Source: an uncultured Pseudomonas sp. (GTDB lineage: Bacteria; Pseudomonadota; Gammaproteobacteria; Pseudomonadales; Pseudomonadaceae). Taken from it: a stretch of 64,000 nucleotides of DNA. Location of the stretch: positions 62,001 through 126,000 of the forward strand of contig NZ_CAMPHV010000007.1 of assembly GCF_946886105.1 (NCBI RefSeq), in the 5' to 3' direction. Below are positions 1 to 9,096 of the stretch, piece by piece. The position numbers and the translations under genes are program-made. The notes beneath the pieces were generated by a model. That model had not been told where the DNA came from. It saw only the letters and a program-made list of their open reading frames with translations, and did no database searches. Within the stretch, counting starts at the first letter, position 1; the number at the start of each line of letters is the position of its first letter.

Positions 1-1728
1 GATCCGGGCCACGGCCTCGGAAATCGCATTGAGCGCCTGCGCCGCACTTTGAATCAGCTCCACGCCTTGGCGCGCCCGTGCCTGCCCGGCCCCGACGCGC
101 TCCGCCGCTTGTCTGGCGCCGCCTTGCAGGCGCTGGATCATGCCTTGAATTTCTTCTGTGGAGGCTTGCGTGCGTGACGCGAGGGTGCGGACTTCATCGG
201 CCACCACGGCAAAGCCTCGCCCTTGCTCGCCGGCCCGGGCCGCCTCGATCGCCGCGTTCAGCGCCAGCAGATTGGTCTGCTCGGCGATGCTGCGAATCAC
301 CACCAGGACGCCGCCAATTCGCTCGCTGTCTTCGGCCAGCGCTTGCATGACGCTTGCCGCTTGCTCGATTTCCTCGGCCAGGGTGTGGATCGCCGCGACC
401 GCGCCGTCGACTACTTGGCGGCCCTGTTCGGCTTGCGCATCGGCGGCGCGAGTGGCTTCGGCCGCTTCAACCGCATTGCCGGCAACCTGGGCGACGGTAA
501 CGCTCATCTCGGTCATCGAGGTGGCAACCTGATCGGTGCGATTGCGCTGGTCCATAACGCCATCGACTGTTTGCGCGGTCACCCCGGATAGCTCGTCTGC
601 CGCCTGCGAGACCTGCTCGGAGGCCAGCGATACTTTGCCGATGAAATGGCGCAGGGCGGTCTGCATCTGTGCCAGAGATCCCAGTAACTGACCCACTTCG
701 TCGAGGGTGCGAATCTGCACGCTGTTGTCCAGACGCCCTTCGGCGATGCTCTTCGCCATCTGCACGGCCTGGGCCAGCGGCTGCAGGATGAGGCGCTGCG
801 AGAGGGTGCGCAGCACCAGGACCATGATTAGTAGAATGCCCAGTCCTATCGCGATCACCGCTGTTATCTGGTTGCTCATCAAGGCGCTGACTTCCGCGTC
901 CGGATAGGCGGCGAGAATGCTGTAACCCCAGGGATCGAACGCCGTGCGGCGTAGGGTCCAGCCGGCAACTTCGCCGTCCGCAAGGGATTGCACCACCTTG
1001 GCGTCCGCATGCTTGCTGTGCATGCGCACGCGCCCCCGGTCATCCACCAGGGCGATGAAGCCCTGCTCGAGAATCCGGCTGTCATGGATGGCCGCTTCCA
1101 ATACCTTGAGATCGGCCCGATAACCGACATACCAGATGCCGATGGTCTGCCCTTGCGCATCGCGGATAGGGGCGTAGCCGGTCAGGAACGGGCTGCCGAG
1201 AATATCCACCTGGCCGTAGAAGGCTTCACCCCGGCGAATAGCGGCAATCGCCTGCCCTTGCGGGTCCAGCGATGTGCCCACGGCGCGCTGGCCGTCACGC
1301 ATTACGTTGGTGGCCACGCGGATGAATTCATCTCCCTGCTTGACGAACAAGGTCGCCGTACCGCCCGCGATCGCCGTCACGCCATCCACCAAGCTGTAAT
1401 CGCCCACTTGTGATTGCGCGCCGAACAGCAGATCGGCTACCGAGCGATCGCCGAGGTCGCGTGACGTGCTTAGTGTTGCGGGCCCCAGCGCCGCGCCGCG
1501 TTCCTGCAGCAGGGTCATCGCGCCTTTGACCCGTTCCCCCATGATCACGTCGGTCACGCTGAGGATGCGCTGAGCGCTGTCCATCCAGGCGGCGGCCTCG
1601 GCATCCACATCGGCGCGAATATCCCGGCTTTCCCAAACTGCGGTGAGGATCACGATGATCGAGGTCGCGAGCACCAGAACGATGGAGATGGCGAGTGTCA
1701 GCTTGGCTTTCAGGCTGTGCTTGAACAT
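1..1728 (-). CDS. Methyl-accepting chemotaxis protein, Cache-type sensor (3' end cut off)
   Basis: Inner-membrane chemoreceptor that reports periplasmic ligand binding to the CheA/CheW array. Reading the minus strand from ATG at 1728 (protein begins [15 protein letters not shown]) stays open for 576 codons to the window edge, so the C-terminal end is missing. Seen in order: a TM helix at about residues 8-30, a large periplasmic region of the Cache_3-Cache_2 kind (residues about 35-275, with [15 protein letters not shown] and [15 protein letters not shown]), a second TM helix, a HAMP segment, and a signalling domain with the hallmark hairpin tip ([20 protein letters not shown]). The ligand cannot be read from the sequence. 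A sigma-28-like promoter lies upstream at 1796-1823. The forward-strand ORFs over 78-591 are shadows of this gene. Confidence 0.93.
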   Translation of the reverse strand, partial: MFKHSLKAKLTLAISIVLVLATSIIVILTAVWESRDIRADVDAEAAAWMDSAQRILSVTDVIMGERVKGAMTLLQERGAALGPATLSTSRDLGDRSVADLLFGAQSQVGDYSLVDGVTAIAGGTATLFVKQGDEFIRVATNVMRDGQRAVGTSLDPQGQAIAAIRRGEAFYGQVDILGSPFLTGYAPIRDAQGQTIGIWYVGYRADLKVLEAAIHDSRILEQGFIALVDDRGRVRMHSKHADAKVVQSLADGEVAGWTLRRTAFDPWGYSILAAYPDAEVSALMSNQITAVIAIGLGILLIMVLVLRTLSQRLILQPLAQAVQMAKSIAEGRLDNSVQIRTLDEVGQLLGSLAQMQTALRHFIGKVSLASEQVSQAADELSGVTAQTVDGVMDQRNRTDQVATSMTEMSVTVAQVAGNAVEAAEATRAADAQAEQGRQVVDGAVAAIHTLAEEIEQAASVMQALAEDSERIGGVLVVIRSIAEQTNLLALNAAIEAARAGEQGRGFAVVADEVRTLASRTQASTEEIQGMIQRLQGGARQAAERVGAGQARARQGVELIQSAAQALNAISEAVARI

Positions 1729-1795
1729 ATATAAAAAATCTTCCTTGTTCCTGGCTTCTTGGTATCCGGCAAGGGGCTGTCCGGCCGCTACCCTT

Positions 1796-1823
1796 GTTTC
1801 GGTCGAGCGGGGTCTGAACTTTA
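1796..1823 (-). promoter_or_regulatory. Candidate sigma-28 (FliA) promoter of the chemoreceptor
   Basis: On the minus strand the -35 element TAAAGTTC is followed 12 bases later by ACCGAAAC. The enterobacterial FliA consensus is TAAAGTTT, 11 bases, GCCGATAA. The -10 end lies about 68 bases before the chemoreceptor ATG. FliA control is usual for chemoreceptor genes. The match is by eye only. Confidence 0.45.
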
Positions 1824-1944
1824 GCGGGTTGTTGCATGTGGCCAGGAGAAGTAGCCGAAATCCAAACGGGCGTTGCTCTTGCAGCGGTTCTCGACTACGG
1901 GCTGATCTGGATCAAGGCAATTGCACTATATCCGGAAGAATAGT

Positions 1945-1983
1945 TGAGAAGCTAAATGCTATTCACTACTATTTAGCGTCTCA
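1945..1983. promoter_or_regulatory. Long dyad just upstream of the iron-binding protein gene
   Basis: TGAG-aa-GCTAAAT, 13 bases, ATTTAGC-gt-CTCA form a two-step inverted repeat of 39 bp ending 27 bases before the ATG at 2011 and just before the Shine-Dalgarno AGGAGG. It is AT-rich compared with its surroundings. It could be an operator (Fur would be expected for an iron transporter, although the match to the Fur box is poor) or a hairpin in the 5' leader. Confidence 0.4.
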
Positions 1984-2010
1984 GGTAGTCTACTTCAGGA
2001 GGCAGTCCCC

Positions 2011-3012
2011 ATGCAGCTCAGCAAGCGTTTGTTCGCCGCACTCACCCTCACAGCGCTGGCCAGCGCCGTACAGGCCGCCGATGAAGTAGTGGTTTATTCC
2101 GCGCGCATCGACGAGCTGATCAAGCCGGTTTTCGACGCCTACACCGCCAAGACCGGTGTGCCGGTGAAGTTCATCACCGATAAGGAAGCGCCGCTGCTGG
2201 CCCGTCTGAAAGCCGAAGGCGCCAATACCCCGGCCGATATGCTGATCACCGTGGACGCCGGTAACCTCTGGCAAGCCGAACAGGAAGGCGTGCTGAAAGC
2301 GCTGAAGTCGGATGTCATCGCCGAAAATATCCCCTCCCAATACCGCTCCAGCACCGGTAGCTGGACCGGCCTGTCGCTGCGTGCGCGGACCATCGTCTAC
2401 TCCCCCGAGCGCGTCAAGGCCGGCGAGTTGAGCACTTACGAAGCCCTGGCCGACAAGAACTGGGAAGGCCGTCTGTGCCTGCGCACCAGCAAAAAGGTTT
2501 ACAACCAGTCGCTGACCGCCACCTTGATCGAGACCCATGGCGCCGAGAAGACCGAAGCCATCATCAAGGGTTGGGTGAACAACCTGGCCACCGACGTGTT
2601 CCCGGACGACACCGCGCTGATCCAGGCCGTTGACGCCGGCCAGTGCGACGTCGGCATCGTCAATACCTACTACTTCGGTCGTCTGCACAAGCAGCAGCCG
2701 GATCTGAAAGCCAAGCTGTTCTGGCCGAACCAGTCCGACCGTGGTGTGCACGTCAACCTTTCCGGCGCCGGCGTCACCCAGCATGCCCCGCATGCCGAAG
2801 CGGCGCAGAAACTGCTGGAATGGATGACCGGGGAGGAAGCCCAGGGGCTGTTCGCCGGCCTCAACCAGGAATTCCCGGCCAACCCGAAAATCGCGCCTTC
2901 CGAGGAAGTGGCTGCCTGGGGCAGTTTCAAGGCCGACAGCATCCCATTGGAAGTGGCCGGTAAGCGTCAGGCCGAAGCGACCATGTTGATGGACCGCGCC
3001 GGCTGGAATTAA
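2011..3012 (+). CDS. fbpA: Ferric-iron ABC transporter, periplasmic substrate-binding protein
   Basis: Captures Fe(3+) in the periplasm and delivers it to the permease encoded next. The 333-residue product has a signal peptide ([19 protein letters not shown], cleavage near residue 22 before ADEVVVYS). It then shows the FbpA/FutA-type fold signature: [16 protein letters not shown] at the mature N-terminus, a [15 protein letters not shown] segment, and the adjacent tyrosines Y220-Y221 in NTYYFGRL that coordinate iron in this family. A good Shine-Dalgarno (AGGAGG) precedes the ATG. A terminator-like hairpin follows the gene, so the binding protein is probably made in excess over the permease. 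Substrate assigned from family resemblance. Confidence 0.92.
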   Translation: MQLSKRLFAALTLTALASAVQAADEVVVYSARIDELIKPVFDAYTAKTGVPVKFITDKEAPLLARLKAEGANTPADMLITVDAGNLWQAEQEGVLKALKSDVIAENIPSQYRSSTGSWTGLSLRARTIVYSPERVKAGELSTYEALADKNWEGRLCLRTSKKVYNQSLTATLIETHGAEKTEAIIKGWVNNLATDVFPDDTALIQAVDAGQCDVGIVNTYYFGRLHKQQPDLKAKLFWPNQSDRGVHVNLSGAGVTQHAPHAEAAQKLLEWMTGEEAQGLFAGLNQEFPANPKIAPSEEVAAWGSFKADSIPLEVAGKRQAEATMLMDRAGWN

Positions 3013-3068
3013 GGCGGTCGGAGGCCGCTACGCGCCTCAACCCATTGTGTTGCTGCAGTTATACTCGA

Positions 3069-3097
3069 CGCCCCGGCCTGGTCCGGGGCGTTGCGTT
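3069..3097 (+). terminator. Terminator/attenuator between fbpA and fbpB
   Basis: Perfect 8-bp stem CGCCCCGG (3069-3076) and CCGGGGCG (3083-3090) with a 6-base loop, followed by TTGCGTTTTC. It lies 20 bases before the GTG start of the permease. It likely allows partial read-through so that the binding protein is expressed more than the permease. Confidence 0.65.
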
Positions 3098-3116
3098 TTC
3101 AGCCTGAGGAGTTTGC

Positions 3117-4733
3117 GTGGCCCTTCCCGCCCAGCGTCGTTGGTACCCCATTGCCTTTGCCGTCGCCCTGTTGGTATTGCTGCCGCTGAGCGTATTGCTG
3201 TTCAGCTGGCACGACGTGGATCGGCAAATCTGGGCGCACCTCTGGCAGACCCAGTTACTGCGGCTGATCGGCAATACCCTGGTGTTGGTGCTCGGGGTGG
3301 GTATCGGGGTGACCGTCCTGGGCGTCAGCCTGGCCTGGTTGACCAGCCTCTGCGAGTTTCCCGGGCGGCGCTGGTTGGACTGGGCGCTGATGCTGCCCTT
3401 CGCGATTCCGGCTTACGTGTTGGCCTTCGTTTTCGTCGGCCTGCTGGATTTCGCCGGGCCCCTGCAAACCCTGCTGCGCGACTGGTTCGGTGCCGGTTTG
3501 CGCTTGCCGCCCGTGCGCTCCACCGGCGGGGTGATAGTCGTGCTGGTGCTGGTGTTCTATCCCTATGTCTACCTGCTCGCGCGCAACGCTTTTCTGGCCC
3601 AGGGCAAGGGCCTGATGGAGGCCGCGCGGGTGCTCGGGCTGAGCCCTTGGCAAGCGTTCTGGCGGGTGGCTTTGCCCATGGCCAGGCCAGCCATCGGTGC
3701 CGGACTGGCCTTGGCTATCATGGAAACCCTGGCCGATTTCGGCGCCGTCTCGGTGTTCAACTTCGACACTTTCACCACCGCGATCTACAAGACCTGGTAC
3801 GCCTTTTACAGCCTGACCAGCGCGACCCAACTGGCCAGCTTGCTGTTGCTCGCGGTGATGTTGGTGCTTTATGGCGAGCGGCGCGCCCGCGGTGCGGTGC
3901 GCCCGGTCAGCGAGCGGCCGCGCGGCAAGGCGCTGTACCACCTGCATGGCGGCCGGGCCTTGGCCGCCAGCGCCTGGTGCGGCCTGGTGTTCGCCTGCGG
4001 TTTTGTGATCCCGCTGCTGCAATTGCTGGTGTGGTTCTGGCAGCGCGGGCGTTTCGACCTGGACGAGCGCTACACCGCGTTGATCCTGCATACCCTCTAC
4101 CTCGGTGGCCTGGCCGCGCTGATCACGGTCAGCGTGGCCTTGTTGCTGGCCTTTGCGCTGCGCCTGGCGCCGACCCGATTGATGCGCGGTACGGTCGGCG
4201 TGGCCAATCTCGGCTATGCGCTGCCGGGTTCGATGCTGGCGGTGGCGATCATGTTGGCCTTCAGCTACCTGGACCGCGAGCTGGTGATTCCAATGTCCGC
4301 CTGGCTCGGCGGCGCCGGCAAACCGCTGCTGCTCGGTAGCCTGTCGGCGTTGCTGCTGGCCTACCTGATCCGCTTTATGGCGGTGGCCTACGGGCCATTG
4401 GAGAACAGCCTGGCGCGGATTCGCCCGTCCTTGCCGGAGGCGTCGCGCAGCCTCGGGGTGGGCGGTATCGGGTTGTTCTTCAGAGTCTATCTGCCGCTGC
4501 TGGTACCGGGCGTGTTGTCGGCGGCTTTGCTGGTTTTCGTCGATGTACTCAAGGAAATGCCGGCGACCTTGTTGATGCGTCCTTTCGGCTGGGACACCTT
4601 GTCGGTACGGGTATTCGAGATGACCAGCGAGGGCGAGTGGGCGCGCGCCGCATTACCGGCCTTGACGCTGGTACTGGTCGGGCTGTTGCCGGTGATATTG
4701 CTGATCCGCCGTTCGGCGCGGCGCATCGGTTAA
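3117..4733 (+). CDS. fbpB: Ferric-iron ABC transporter permease (two fused permease domains)
   Basis: Inner-membrane channel of the Fe(3+) ABC importer, working with the binding protein upstream. The 538-residue protein has about a dozen hydrophobic helices and two repeated permease halves. Each carries an EAA loop for ATPase docking: EAARVLGLSPWQAFWRVALP near residue 170 and EASRSLGVGGIGLFFRVYLP near residue 440. The start is GTG at 3117 with AGGA 7-10 bases upstream. No ATPase (FbpC) gene follows: the next gene is gcvT. The ATP-binding subunit must therefore be encoded elsewhere or shared. Confidence 0.92.
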   Translation: MALPAQRRWYPIAFAVALLVLLPLSVLLFSWHDVDRQIWAHLWQTQLLRLIGNTLVLVLGVGIGVTVLGVSLAWLTSLCEFPGRRWLDWALMLPFAIPAYVLAFVFVGLLDFAGPLQTLLRDWFGAGLRLPPVRSTGGVIVVLVLVFYPYVYLLARNAFLAQGKGLMEAARVLGLSPWQAFWRVALPMARPAIGAGLALAIMETLADFGAVSVFNFDTFTTAIYKTWYAFYSLTSATQLASLLLLAVMLVLYGERRARGAVRPVSERPRGKALYHLHGGRALAASAWCGLVFACGFVIPLLQLLVWFWQRGRFDLDERYTALILHTLYLGGLAALITVSVALLLAFALRLAPTRLMRGTVGVANLGYALPGSMLAVAIMLAFSYLDRELVIPMSAWLGGAGKPLLLGSLSALLLAYLIRFMAVAYGPLENSLARIRPSLPEASRSLGVGGIGLFFRVYLPLLVPGVLSAALLVFVDVLKEMPATLLMRPFGWDTLSVRVFEMTSEGEWARAALPALTLVLVGLLPVILLIRRSARRIG

Positions 4734-4735
4734 GG

Positions 4736-4766
4736 ATCTTGGCCTGCTAAAGCCCGTCGCCAAGAT
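4736..4766. other. Short hairpin after fbpB
   Basis: ATCTTGGC (4736-4743) and GCCAAGAT (4759-4766) form a perfect 8-bp stem with a 15-base loop right after the fbpB stop. There is no T-run, so it is at best a weak terminator or an mRNA 3'-end stabiliser. Confidence 0.3.
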
Positions 4767-4898
4767 GACCCATCCCGATGTTGCGGCTACAATGCGCGCC
4801 ATTCGCAGTGGCCCGTCATTTCGATAGCCCGTGCCAGTGCCCGTCGTCAGGGCTCAGCCGGGTTGCCGCTGCACTGCCCGGCCCGCAAGGAGACACCC

Positions 4899-5984
4899 AT
4901 GGGACAGCGCACACCTCTCTATGACCTGCACCTCGCTCTGGGTGCCAAGATGGTCGACTTCGGCGGTTGGGATATGCCGTTGCACTATGGCTCGCAAGTC
5001 GAGGAGCATCATCAGGTGCGTCGCGACTGCGGGGTCTTCGATGTGTCGCACATGACCGTGGTGGATGTCGGCGGCGGCCAGGCCAAGGCGTATCTGCAAC
5101 ATCTGCTGGCAAACGATATCGAGCGCCTGCAAGTACCCGGCAAAGCTTTGTACAGCGCGATGCTCAACGAGCAGGGCGGGGTGATCGACGACCTGATCGT
5201 CTATCTGCTCGATCAGGGTGGTTATCGCCTGGTGGTCAACGCCTCGACCCGCGACAAGGACCTGGCCTGGATGCGCCTGCAAAGCGCCGGTTTTGCGGTC
5301 GAACTGCACGAGCGAAGCGAGATGGCCATGCTGGCGATCCAGGGACCGCACGCCCGCAGCAAAACCGCCGAGCTGGTGAGTCAGTCGCGCGCCGCGCTGA
5401 TCCAAAGCCTCAAGCCCTTCGAGGGTAAGGCCGATGGCGAGTGGTTTATCGCGCGCACTGGCTACACCGGTGAGGACGGTCTGGAAATCATGCTGCCGAC
5501 CAGCGAAGCGGTGGCCTTCCTCAACGAGTTGGTCGGTGCCGGTATTCCGCCTATCGGCTTGGGCGCGCGCGATACCTTGCGTCTGGAAGCGGGGATGAAC
5601 CTCTACGGCCAGGACATGGACGAAAACGTATCGCCGCTGGCCGCGAATATGGCCTGGACCATCGCCTGGGAGCCGGCTGCTCGCGGTTTCGTCGGACGCA
5701 ATGCGCTGCAACGGCAGAAGGCCGAAGGCGTCGCCGCCAAGCTGGTTGGCCTGGTACTGGAGGAGCGCGGCGTGCTGCGCGCCCATCAGGTGGTGCGGGT
5801 CGAGGGCCTGGGCGAAGGCGAAATCACCAGCGGCAGTTTCTCCCCGACCCTGGGTAAATCCATCGCCCTGGCGCGGGTGCCGGCGGCGACCAGCGAGCGC
5901 GCCGAAGTGGAGATCCGTGGCAAGTGGTACCCGGTGCGGGTGGTCAAGCCGACTTTCGTGCGTAACGGTAAAGCGCTGATTTGA
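4899..5984 (+). CDS. gcvT: Glycine cleavage system aminomethyltransferase (T protein)
   Basis: Transfers the one-carbon unit from the aminomethyl-lipoyl H protein to tetrahydrofolate, releasing ammonia. The 361-residue protein starts [20 protein letters not shown]. An upstream in-frame ATG at 4863 exists, but only the one at 4899 has a proper Shine-Dalgarno (AAGGAG, 6-bp gap) and matches the family N-terminus. Family features seen: [21 protein letters not shown], the SHMTV segment, the YTGEDGLEI folate-site motif, and a C-terminal barrel ([21 protein letters not shown]). gcvH follows after 127 bases. gcvP is not in the window. Confidence 0.96.
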   Translation: MGQRTPLYDLHLALGAKMVDFGGWDMPLHYGSQVEEHHQVRRDCGVFDVSHMTVVDVGGGQAKAYLQHLLANDIERLQVPGKALYSAMLNEQGGVIDDLIVYLLDQGGYRLVVNASTRDKDLAWMRLQSAGFAVELHERSEMAMLAIQGPHARSKTAELVSQSRAALIQSLKPFEGKADGEWFIARTGYTGEDGLEIMLPTSEAVAFLNELVGAGIPPIGLGARDTLRLEAGMNLYGQDMDENVSPLAANMAWTIAWEPAARGFVGRNALQRQKAEGVAAKLVGLVLEERGVLRAHQVVRVEGLGEGEITSGSFSPTLGKSIALARVPAATSERAEVEIRGKWYPVRVVKPTFVRNGKALI

Positions 5985-6111
5985 TAACCACCGCGCAGCA
6001 CTGCCGGCGCTGCGGCCTATCAAATAGACAAAGACTTTCTTTCAGTACGGCTAACGCCTGCTAAATTTCCATGACGGCATCGTTGCCGCCATGCCAGATG
6101 AGGAACGAAAC

Positions 6112-6501
6112 ATGAGCACTATTCCCGCCGATCTGCGTTACGCCGCCAGCCACGAGTGGGCGCGTCTGGAAGCCGATGGCAGCGTGACCGTCGGCATTTC
6201 CGACCATGCTCAGGAAGCCCTCGGCGATGTGGTGTTCATCGAATTGCCGGAAGTGGGCAGGGCGCTGAATGCAGGCCAGGAGGCCGGTGTGGTGGAATCG
6301 GTGAAAGCCGCTTCGGACATCTATGCACCGATTGGCGGCGAAGTCATCGCGATCAACGAGAGCCTGGCCGATAGCCCGGAAAACGTGAACAGCGACCCTT
6401 ACGGCAGCTGGTTCTTCAAACTCAAGCCCAACGACGCCAGCGAGCTGGACAAATTGCTCGACGCTGCCGCCTACAAAGCTGCCGCCGATTCCGACGCCTG
6501 A
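6112..6501 (+). CDS. gcvH: Glycine cleavage system H protein (lipoyl carrier)
   Basis: Carries the aminomethyl intermediate between the P, T and L proteins on a lipoylated lysine. The start is ATG at 6112 ([20 protein letters not shown], 129 residues) with GAGGAA upstream; an earlier in-frame ATG at 6091 gives an atypical extension. The lipoyl lysine is K65 in [14 protein letters not shown], and the [17 protein letters not shown] opening is characteristic. In many pseudomonads gcvP follows, but here a convergent unrelated gene comes 55 bases downstream. Confidence 0.96.
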   Translation: MSTIPADLRYAASHEWARLEADGSVTVGISDHAQEALGDVVFIELPEVGRALNAGQEAGVVESVKAASDIYAPIGGEVIAINESLADSPENVNSDPYGSWFFKLKPNDASELDKLLDAAAYKAAADSDA

Positions 6502-6521
6502 TTCCCGCCTTCCAGTGCCAC

Positions 6522-6538
6522 GCCCCTGGCTCAGGGGC
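6522..6538. terminator. Symmetric hairpin between convergent gcvH and the DUF2388 gene
   Basis: GCCCCTG (6522-6528), loop GCT, CAGGGGC (6532-6538). It sits between the two convergent stop codons. No T-run on either strand, so a bidirectional terminator role is tentative. Confidence 0.35.
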
Positions 6539-6556
6539 ATGTGCACGAGTCGCCTT

Positions 6557-6859
6557 CTATCGCTGTTCGGCTGCCAGAATCGCCCTGGCCAGCTCGAGAT
6601 CGCTGGCCTGCAGGTGCGGGTTCTCACTGCGCAATTGATGCAGCGCCGCTTCGAGATAGGGCCCGCGAATCGCGCCGTCACTGGCGACGAAACTGCTGGC
6701 GTCGTCGCGTGCCGGCACTATCAACTTTTTATCGAACGTCAGGTAGGTCGAGGCGGTGGTCGCCCCGGACGAAAGAATGTCGCGTACCAGGCTGTCGGCC
6801 AACAGCGTTGGGGCCGACAACACGAGCGTGGCCGCGAGAGCAGTTTTCAGCAGGCGCAT
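6557..6859 (-). CDS. DUF2388 domain small exported protein
   Basis: A 100-residue protein of unknown function. The start chosen is ATG at 6859 (GGAG 8 bases upstream), giving a signal peptide MRLLKTALAATLVLSAPTLLA cleaved before DSLVRD. The mature part carries SSGATTASTYLTFDKKL and ARDDASSFVASDGAIRGPYL, which I recognise as the DUF2388 family common in Pseudomonas, where it often occurs as tandem paralogues. Here there is one copy. It ends next to gcvH (convergent) and lies 85 bases downstream of a GNAT gene on the same strand. It is probably periplasmic. Confidence 0.8.
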   Translation of the reverse strand: MRLLKTALAATLVLSAPTLLADSLVRDILSSGATTASTYLTFDKKLIVPARDDASSFVASDGAIRGPYLEAALHQLRSENPHLQASDLELARAILAAEQR

Positions 6860-6944
6860 GGCAGGACTCCTGAGTTGGCAACCTGCATGTAGGAGTGCTG
6901 CTAGCGCGACGGGTTCAACCTGTCGGACAAGGGGCTGCTGAGTG

Positions 6945-7556
6945 TCAACGGCTTCTTTGCAGGTAGCGCAGATGCAATCCGTCGCGCTGCAACTCCCCGG
7001 TTTGCTGGAACGCGTGACGACGATAGAGCGCCAGGTTGCGTGGCGCGGCGGTTTCCAGAGCGACCCTGGCGCAACCGCCGGCATCCAGTTGCGCCAGGCA
7101 GACGCCGAGCAATGCGCCGCCGATGCCCTGGCCTTGCAGGTCTTCGGCCGTGCCGATGAATTCGATGCGCGCACTGTCGCCGGCGGTTTGCTCCAGGTGT
7201 CGGTCGAAAGCGGCGATCAGGCCATCGAGACGGGCCAGGCAGTCGGCGCCGCAATGCCGGCGAATGTCTTCGCCGAGGCGCCGCAGGCTGGCGGCGTCCG
7301 GTGGTTGTTCGGCTGTGCTGAAGTAGCAGACCCCGACCAGACGCCCGGCCCGCCAGGCCGCGAGCGCCGGCATCCGGTTGTCACGGTGAAAACGCTGATA
7401 GCTGGCGAGGTAAGCGCGGCGGCGGTCAGCGTAGGCCGGGCGCTCGCTGCACAGGTACCAGGCCAGGGCCGGGTCCTTGGCAAGCGCCTGGTCGAGCAGG
7501 GCGAGCGCGGCCGCATCCTGCGCCGCCGGCAGCGGCGCAATACGCAATGTAGTCAT
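6945..7556 (-). CDS. GNAT-family N-acetyltransferase
   Basis: Probable acetyl-CoA-dependent N-acetyltransferase, substrate unknown. The start at 7556 (MTTLRIAPLPAAQDAAALAL, 203 residues) overlaps the nfeD stop as ATGA, implying translational coupling. The GNAT acetyl-CoA loop is recognisable late in the protein (DLQGQGIGGALLGVCLAQLD), followed by the usual ALYRRHAFQQTGE strand-helix near the C-terminus. The N-terminal half is less conserved. It is the last gene of the qmcA-nfeD-GNAT unit, which may mean a membrane-protein related substrate, but that is a guess. Confidence 0.85.
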   Translation of the reverse strand: MTTLRIAPLPAAQDAAALALLDQALAKDPALAWYLCSERPAYADRRRAYLASYQRFHRDNRMPALAAWRAGRLVGVCYFSTAEQPPDAASLRRLGEDIRRHCGADCLARLDGLIAAFDRHLEQTAGDSARIEFIGTAEDLQGQGIGGALLGVCLAQLDAGGCARVALETAAPRNLALYRRHAFQQTGELQRDGLHLRYLQRSR

Positions 7557-8002
7557 TCGCTGGCTTCGACCTTGAGTACCACGCCATCCTGGCCGATCAC
7601 CTTGACCGTGCTGCCCGCGGGCAGCTCGGGGCCGGCGACCAGCCACAGCGAATCGCCGGCCTTGATCTTGCCGCGGCCATCGAGGATGGCTTCATGCAGG
7701 ACGAAGCGGCGTCCGAGCAGCTCGCTGCCACGGCTGTTCAGTCCCGGTTGTTCGGAGGGTTTGGCCGCACTGCGCTGGCGGCGCCACCAGAGCACTGCGG
7801 TCAGTACCGAGAGCACACCGAACAGGATGAATTGCAGGGCCCAGGGCAGGCCCGGAAAGGCGAAGGTCACGACCCCGACGCCCGCCGCGGCCAAGCCGAT
7901 CCACAGCAGATAGCCGCCGGCGCCGAAAACCTCGAGGATCAGCAGCACAGTACCGAGCGCCAGCCAGTTCCAGTAGGACAGATGTTGCAGGCTTTCCCAC
8001 AT
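7553..8002 (-). CDS. NfeD-like membrane protein
   Basis: Short NfeD (149 residues) that partners with SPFH/stomatin proteins, probably in membrane quality control. Seen: three hydrophobic helices within residues about 10-70 (NWLALGTVLLILEVFGAGGY, LLWIGLAAAGVGVVTFAF, LQFILFGVLSVLTAVLWW). A C-terminal soluble OB-fold-like part follows (GRRFVLHEAILDGRGKIKAG, VKVIGQDGVVLKVEA). There is no N-terminal protease domain, so it is the short class. It lies 3 bases after qmcA and overlaps the GNAT gene by 4 bases. Confidence 0.9.
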   Translation of the reverse strand: MWESLQHLSYWNWLALGTVLLILEVFGAGGYLLWIGLAAAGVGVVTFAFPGLPWALQFILFGVLSVLTAVLWWRRQRSAAKPSEQPGLNSRGSELLGRRFVLHEAILDGRGKIKAGDSLWLVAGPELPAGSTVKVIGQDGVVLKVEASE

Positions 8003-8005
8003 GGT

Positions 8006-8926
8006 TTACGCCTTCCCGTTGCCGAAGGTGGCTTTGACGATCTCGCCGATGCCACCCACCGCGCCGATCATCTGGCTGGCTTCCAGCGGCATCAGCACCA
8101 CCTTGCTGTTGTCGGCGCTGGCCAGTTGGCCGAGGGCGTCGATGTACTTCTGCGCGACGAAATAGTTGATCGCTTGCACATTGCCGGCGGCGATCGCCGC
8201 CGAAACCATGCGGGTCGCTTCGGCCTCGGCTCCGGCGGCGCGCTCGCGGGCCTCGGCTTCGAGGAAGGCGGCCTGGCGTTCGCCCTCGGCTTCTAGGATC
8301 TGCGCCTGCTTCTTGCCTTCGGCGGTGAGGATGGCGGCGGCGCGCAGGCCTTCGGCTTCGAGAATTTGCGCACGCTTGATCCGCTCGGCTTTCATCTGCC
8401 CGGACATGGCCGCCATCAGGTCGGCGGGCGGGCTGATGTCCTTGATCTCGATACGGGTGATCTTGATGCCCCAGGGTGCGGTCGCTTCGTCGACGGTGCG
8501 CAGCAGCCGTTCGTTGATCGCGTCGCGCTGGCTGAGCATCGCGTCCAGCTCCATCGAGCCGAGCACGGTGCGGATGTTGGTCTGCACCAGGTTGCGGATC
8601 GCATGGGTGAGGTTGTTCACCTCGTAGGCGGCCTGGGCCGCGTTGATCACCTGGAAGAAACAAATGGCATCGATCTGCACCGTGGCGTTATCGGCGGTGA
8701 TCACTTCCTGCGGCGGGATGTCCAGCACCGTTTCCATCACGCTGAGTTTATGGCCGATGCGGTCCATCACCGGCACTATGATGTTGAGGCCCGGTTTCAA
8801 GGTGTTGGTGTAGCGGCCGAAGCGCTCCACCGTCCATTGCGACCCCTGCGGGACGACCTTGAAGCCCATAAAGACCACGGCAATCGCGAGGCCGACGAAG
8901 AGGAAGATCACACTGCCGATTTCCAT
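8006..8926 (-). CDS. qmcA: SPFH/stomatin-family membrane protein QmcA
   Basis: Oligomeric inner-membrane scaffold of the SPFH (band 7) family that interacts with FtsH-type proteases in relatives. The 306-residue protein has one N-terminal TM helix ([20 protein letters not shown]). The SPFH domain follows at about residues 25-185 ([37 protein letters not shown]). Next is an Ala/Glu-rich coiled coil ([20 protein letters not shown] and similar), then a glycine-rich tail. First gene of a three-gene operon with nfeD and the GNAT gene. Confidence 0.93.
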   Translation of the reverse strand: MEIGSVIFLFVGLAIAVVFMGFKVVPQGSQWTVERFGRYTNTLKPGLNIIVPVMDRIGHKLSVMETVLDIPPQEVITADNATVQIDAICFFQVINAAQAAYEVNNLTHAIRNLVQTNIRTVLGSMELDAMLSQRDAINERLLRTVDEATAPWGIKITRIEIKDISPPADLMAAMSGQMKAERIKRAQILEAEGLRAAAILTAEGKKQAQILEAEGERQAAFLEAEARERAAGAEAEATRMVSAAIAAGNVQAINYFVAQKYIDALGQLASADNSKVVLMPLEASQMIGAVGGIGEIVKATFGNGKA

Positions 8927-9014
8927 GGGTTACGTCTCTGTGTTGAGTGATGGGAGTAGTCGGTTATCTAAGCACAGTTGAGGCTATATAGCGTCTCTAC
9001 ACGACTTTCAGAGC

Positions 9015-9082
9015 GTAGCCCGGATGCATCCGGGAGCTGATCTGCAGGTCGTAGATTTCCCCCCGGATTTCATCCGGGCTAC
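9015..9082. repeat. REP pair, GTAGCCCGGAT type
   Basis: GTAGCCCGGATGCATCCGGG and an inverted partner ending GGATTTCATCCGGGCTAC, about 30 bases apart, between the 3' end of the L,D-transpeptidase gene and the 5' end of qmcA. The same family recurs at 27354-27408 and 36272-36482. This is a standard Pseudomonas extragenic palindrome. Confidence 0.85.
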
Positions 9083-9096
9083 AGCTTCCAGTCATA

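Noticed and set aside
78..591. Forward-strand ORFs of 90-124 codons
   Set aside because: They lie antisense to the chemoreceptor signalling domain, whose motif [20 protein letters not shown] is on the minus strand.
1945..1983. Fur box upstream of the iron-binding protein gene
   Set aside because: The dyad is clear but matches the GATAATGATAATCATTATC consensus poorly, so it was not called a Fur site.
4734..4898. Glycine riboswitch upstream of gcvT
   Set aside because: I looked for the conserved paired aptamer segments and saw none; only a simple hairpin after fbpB is present.
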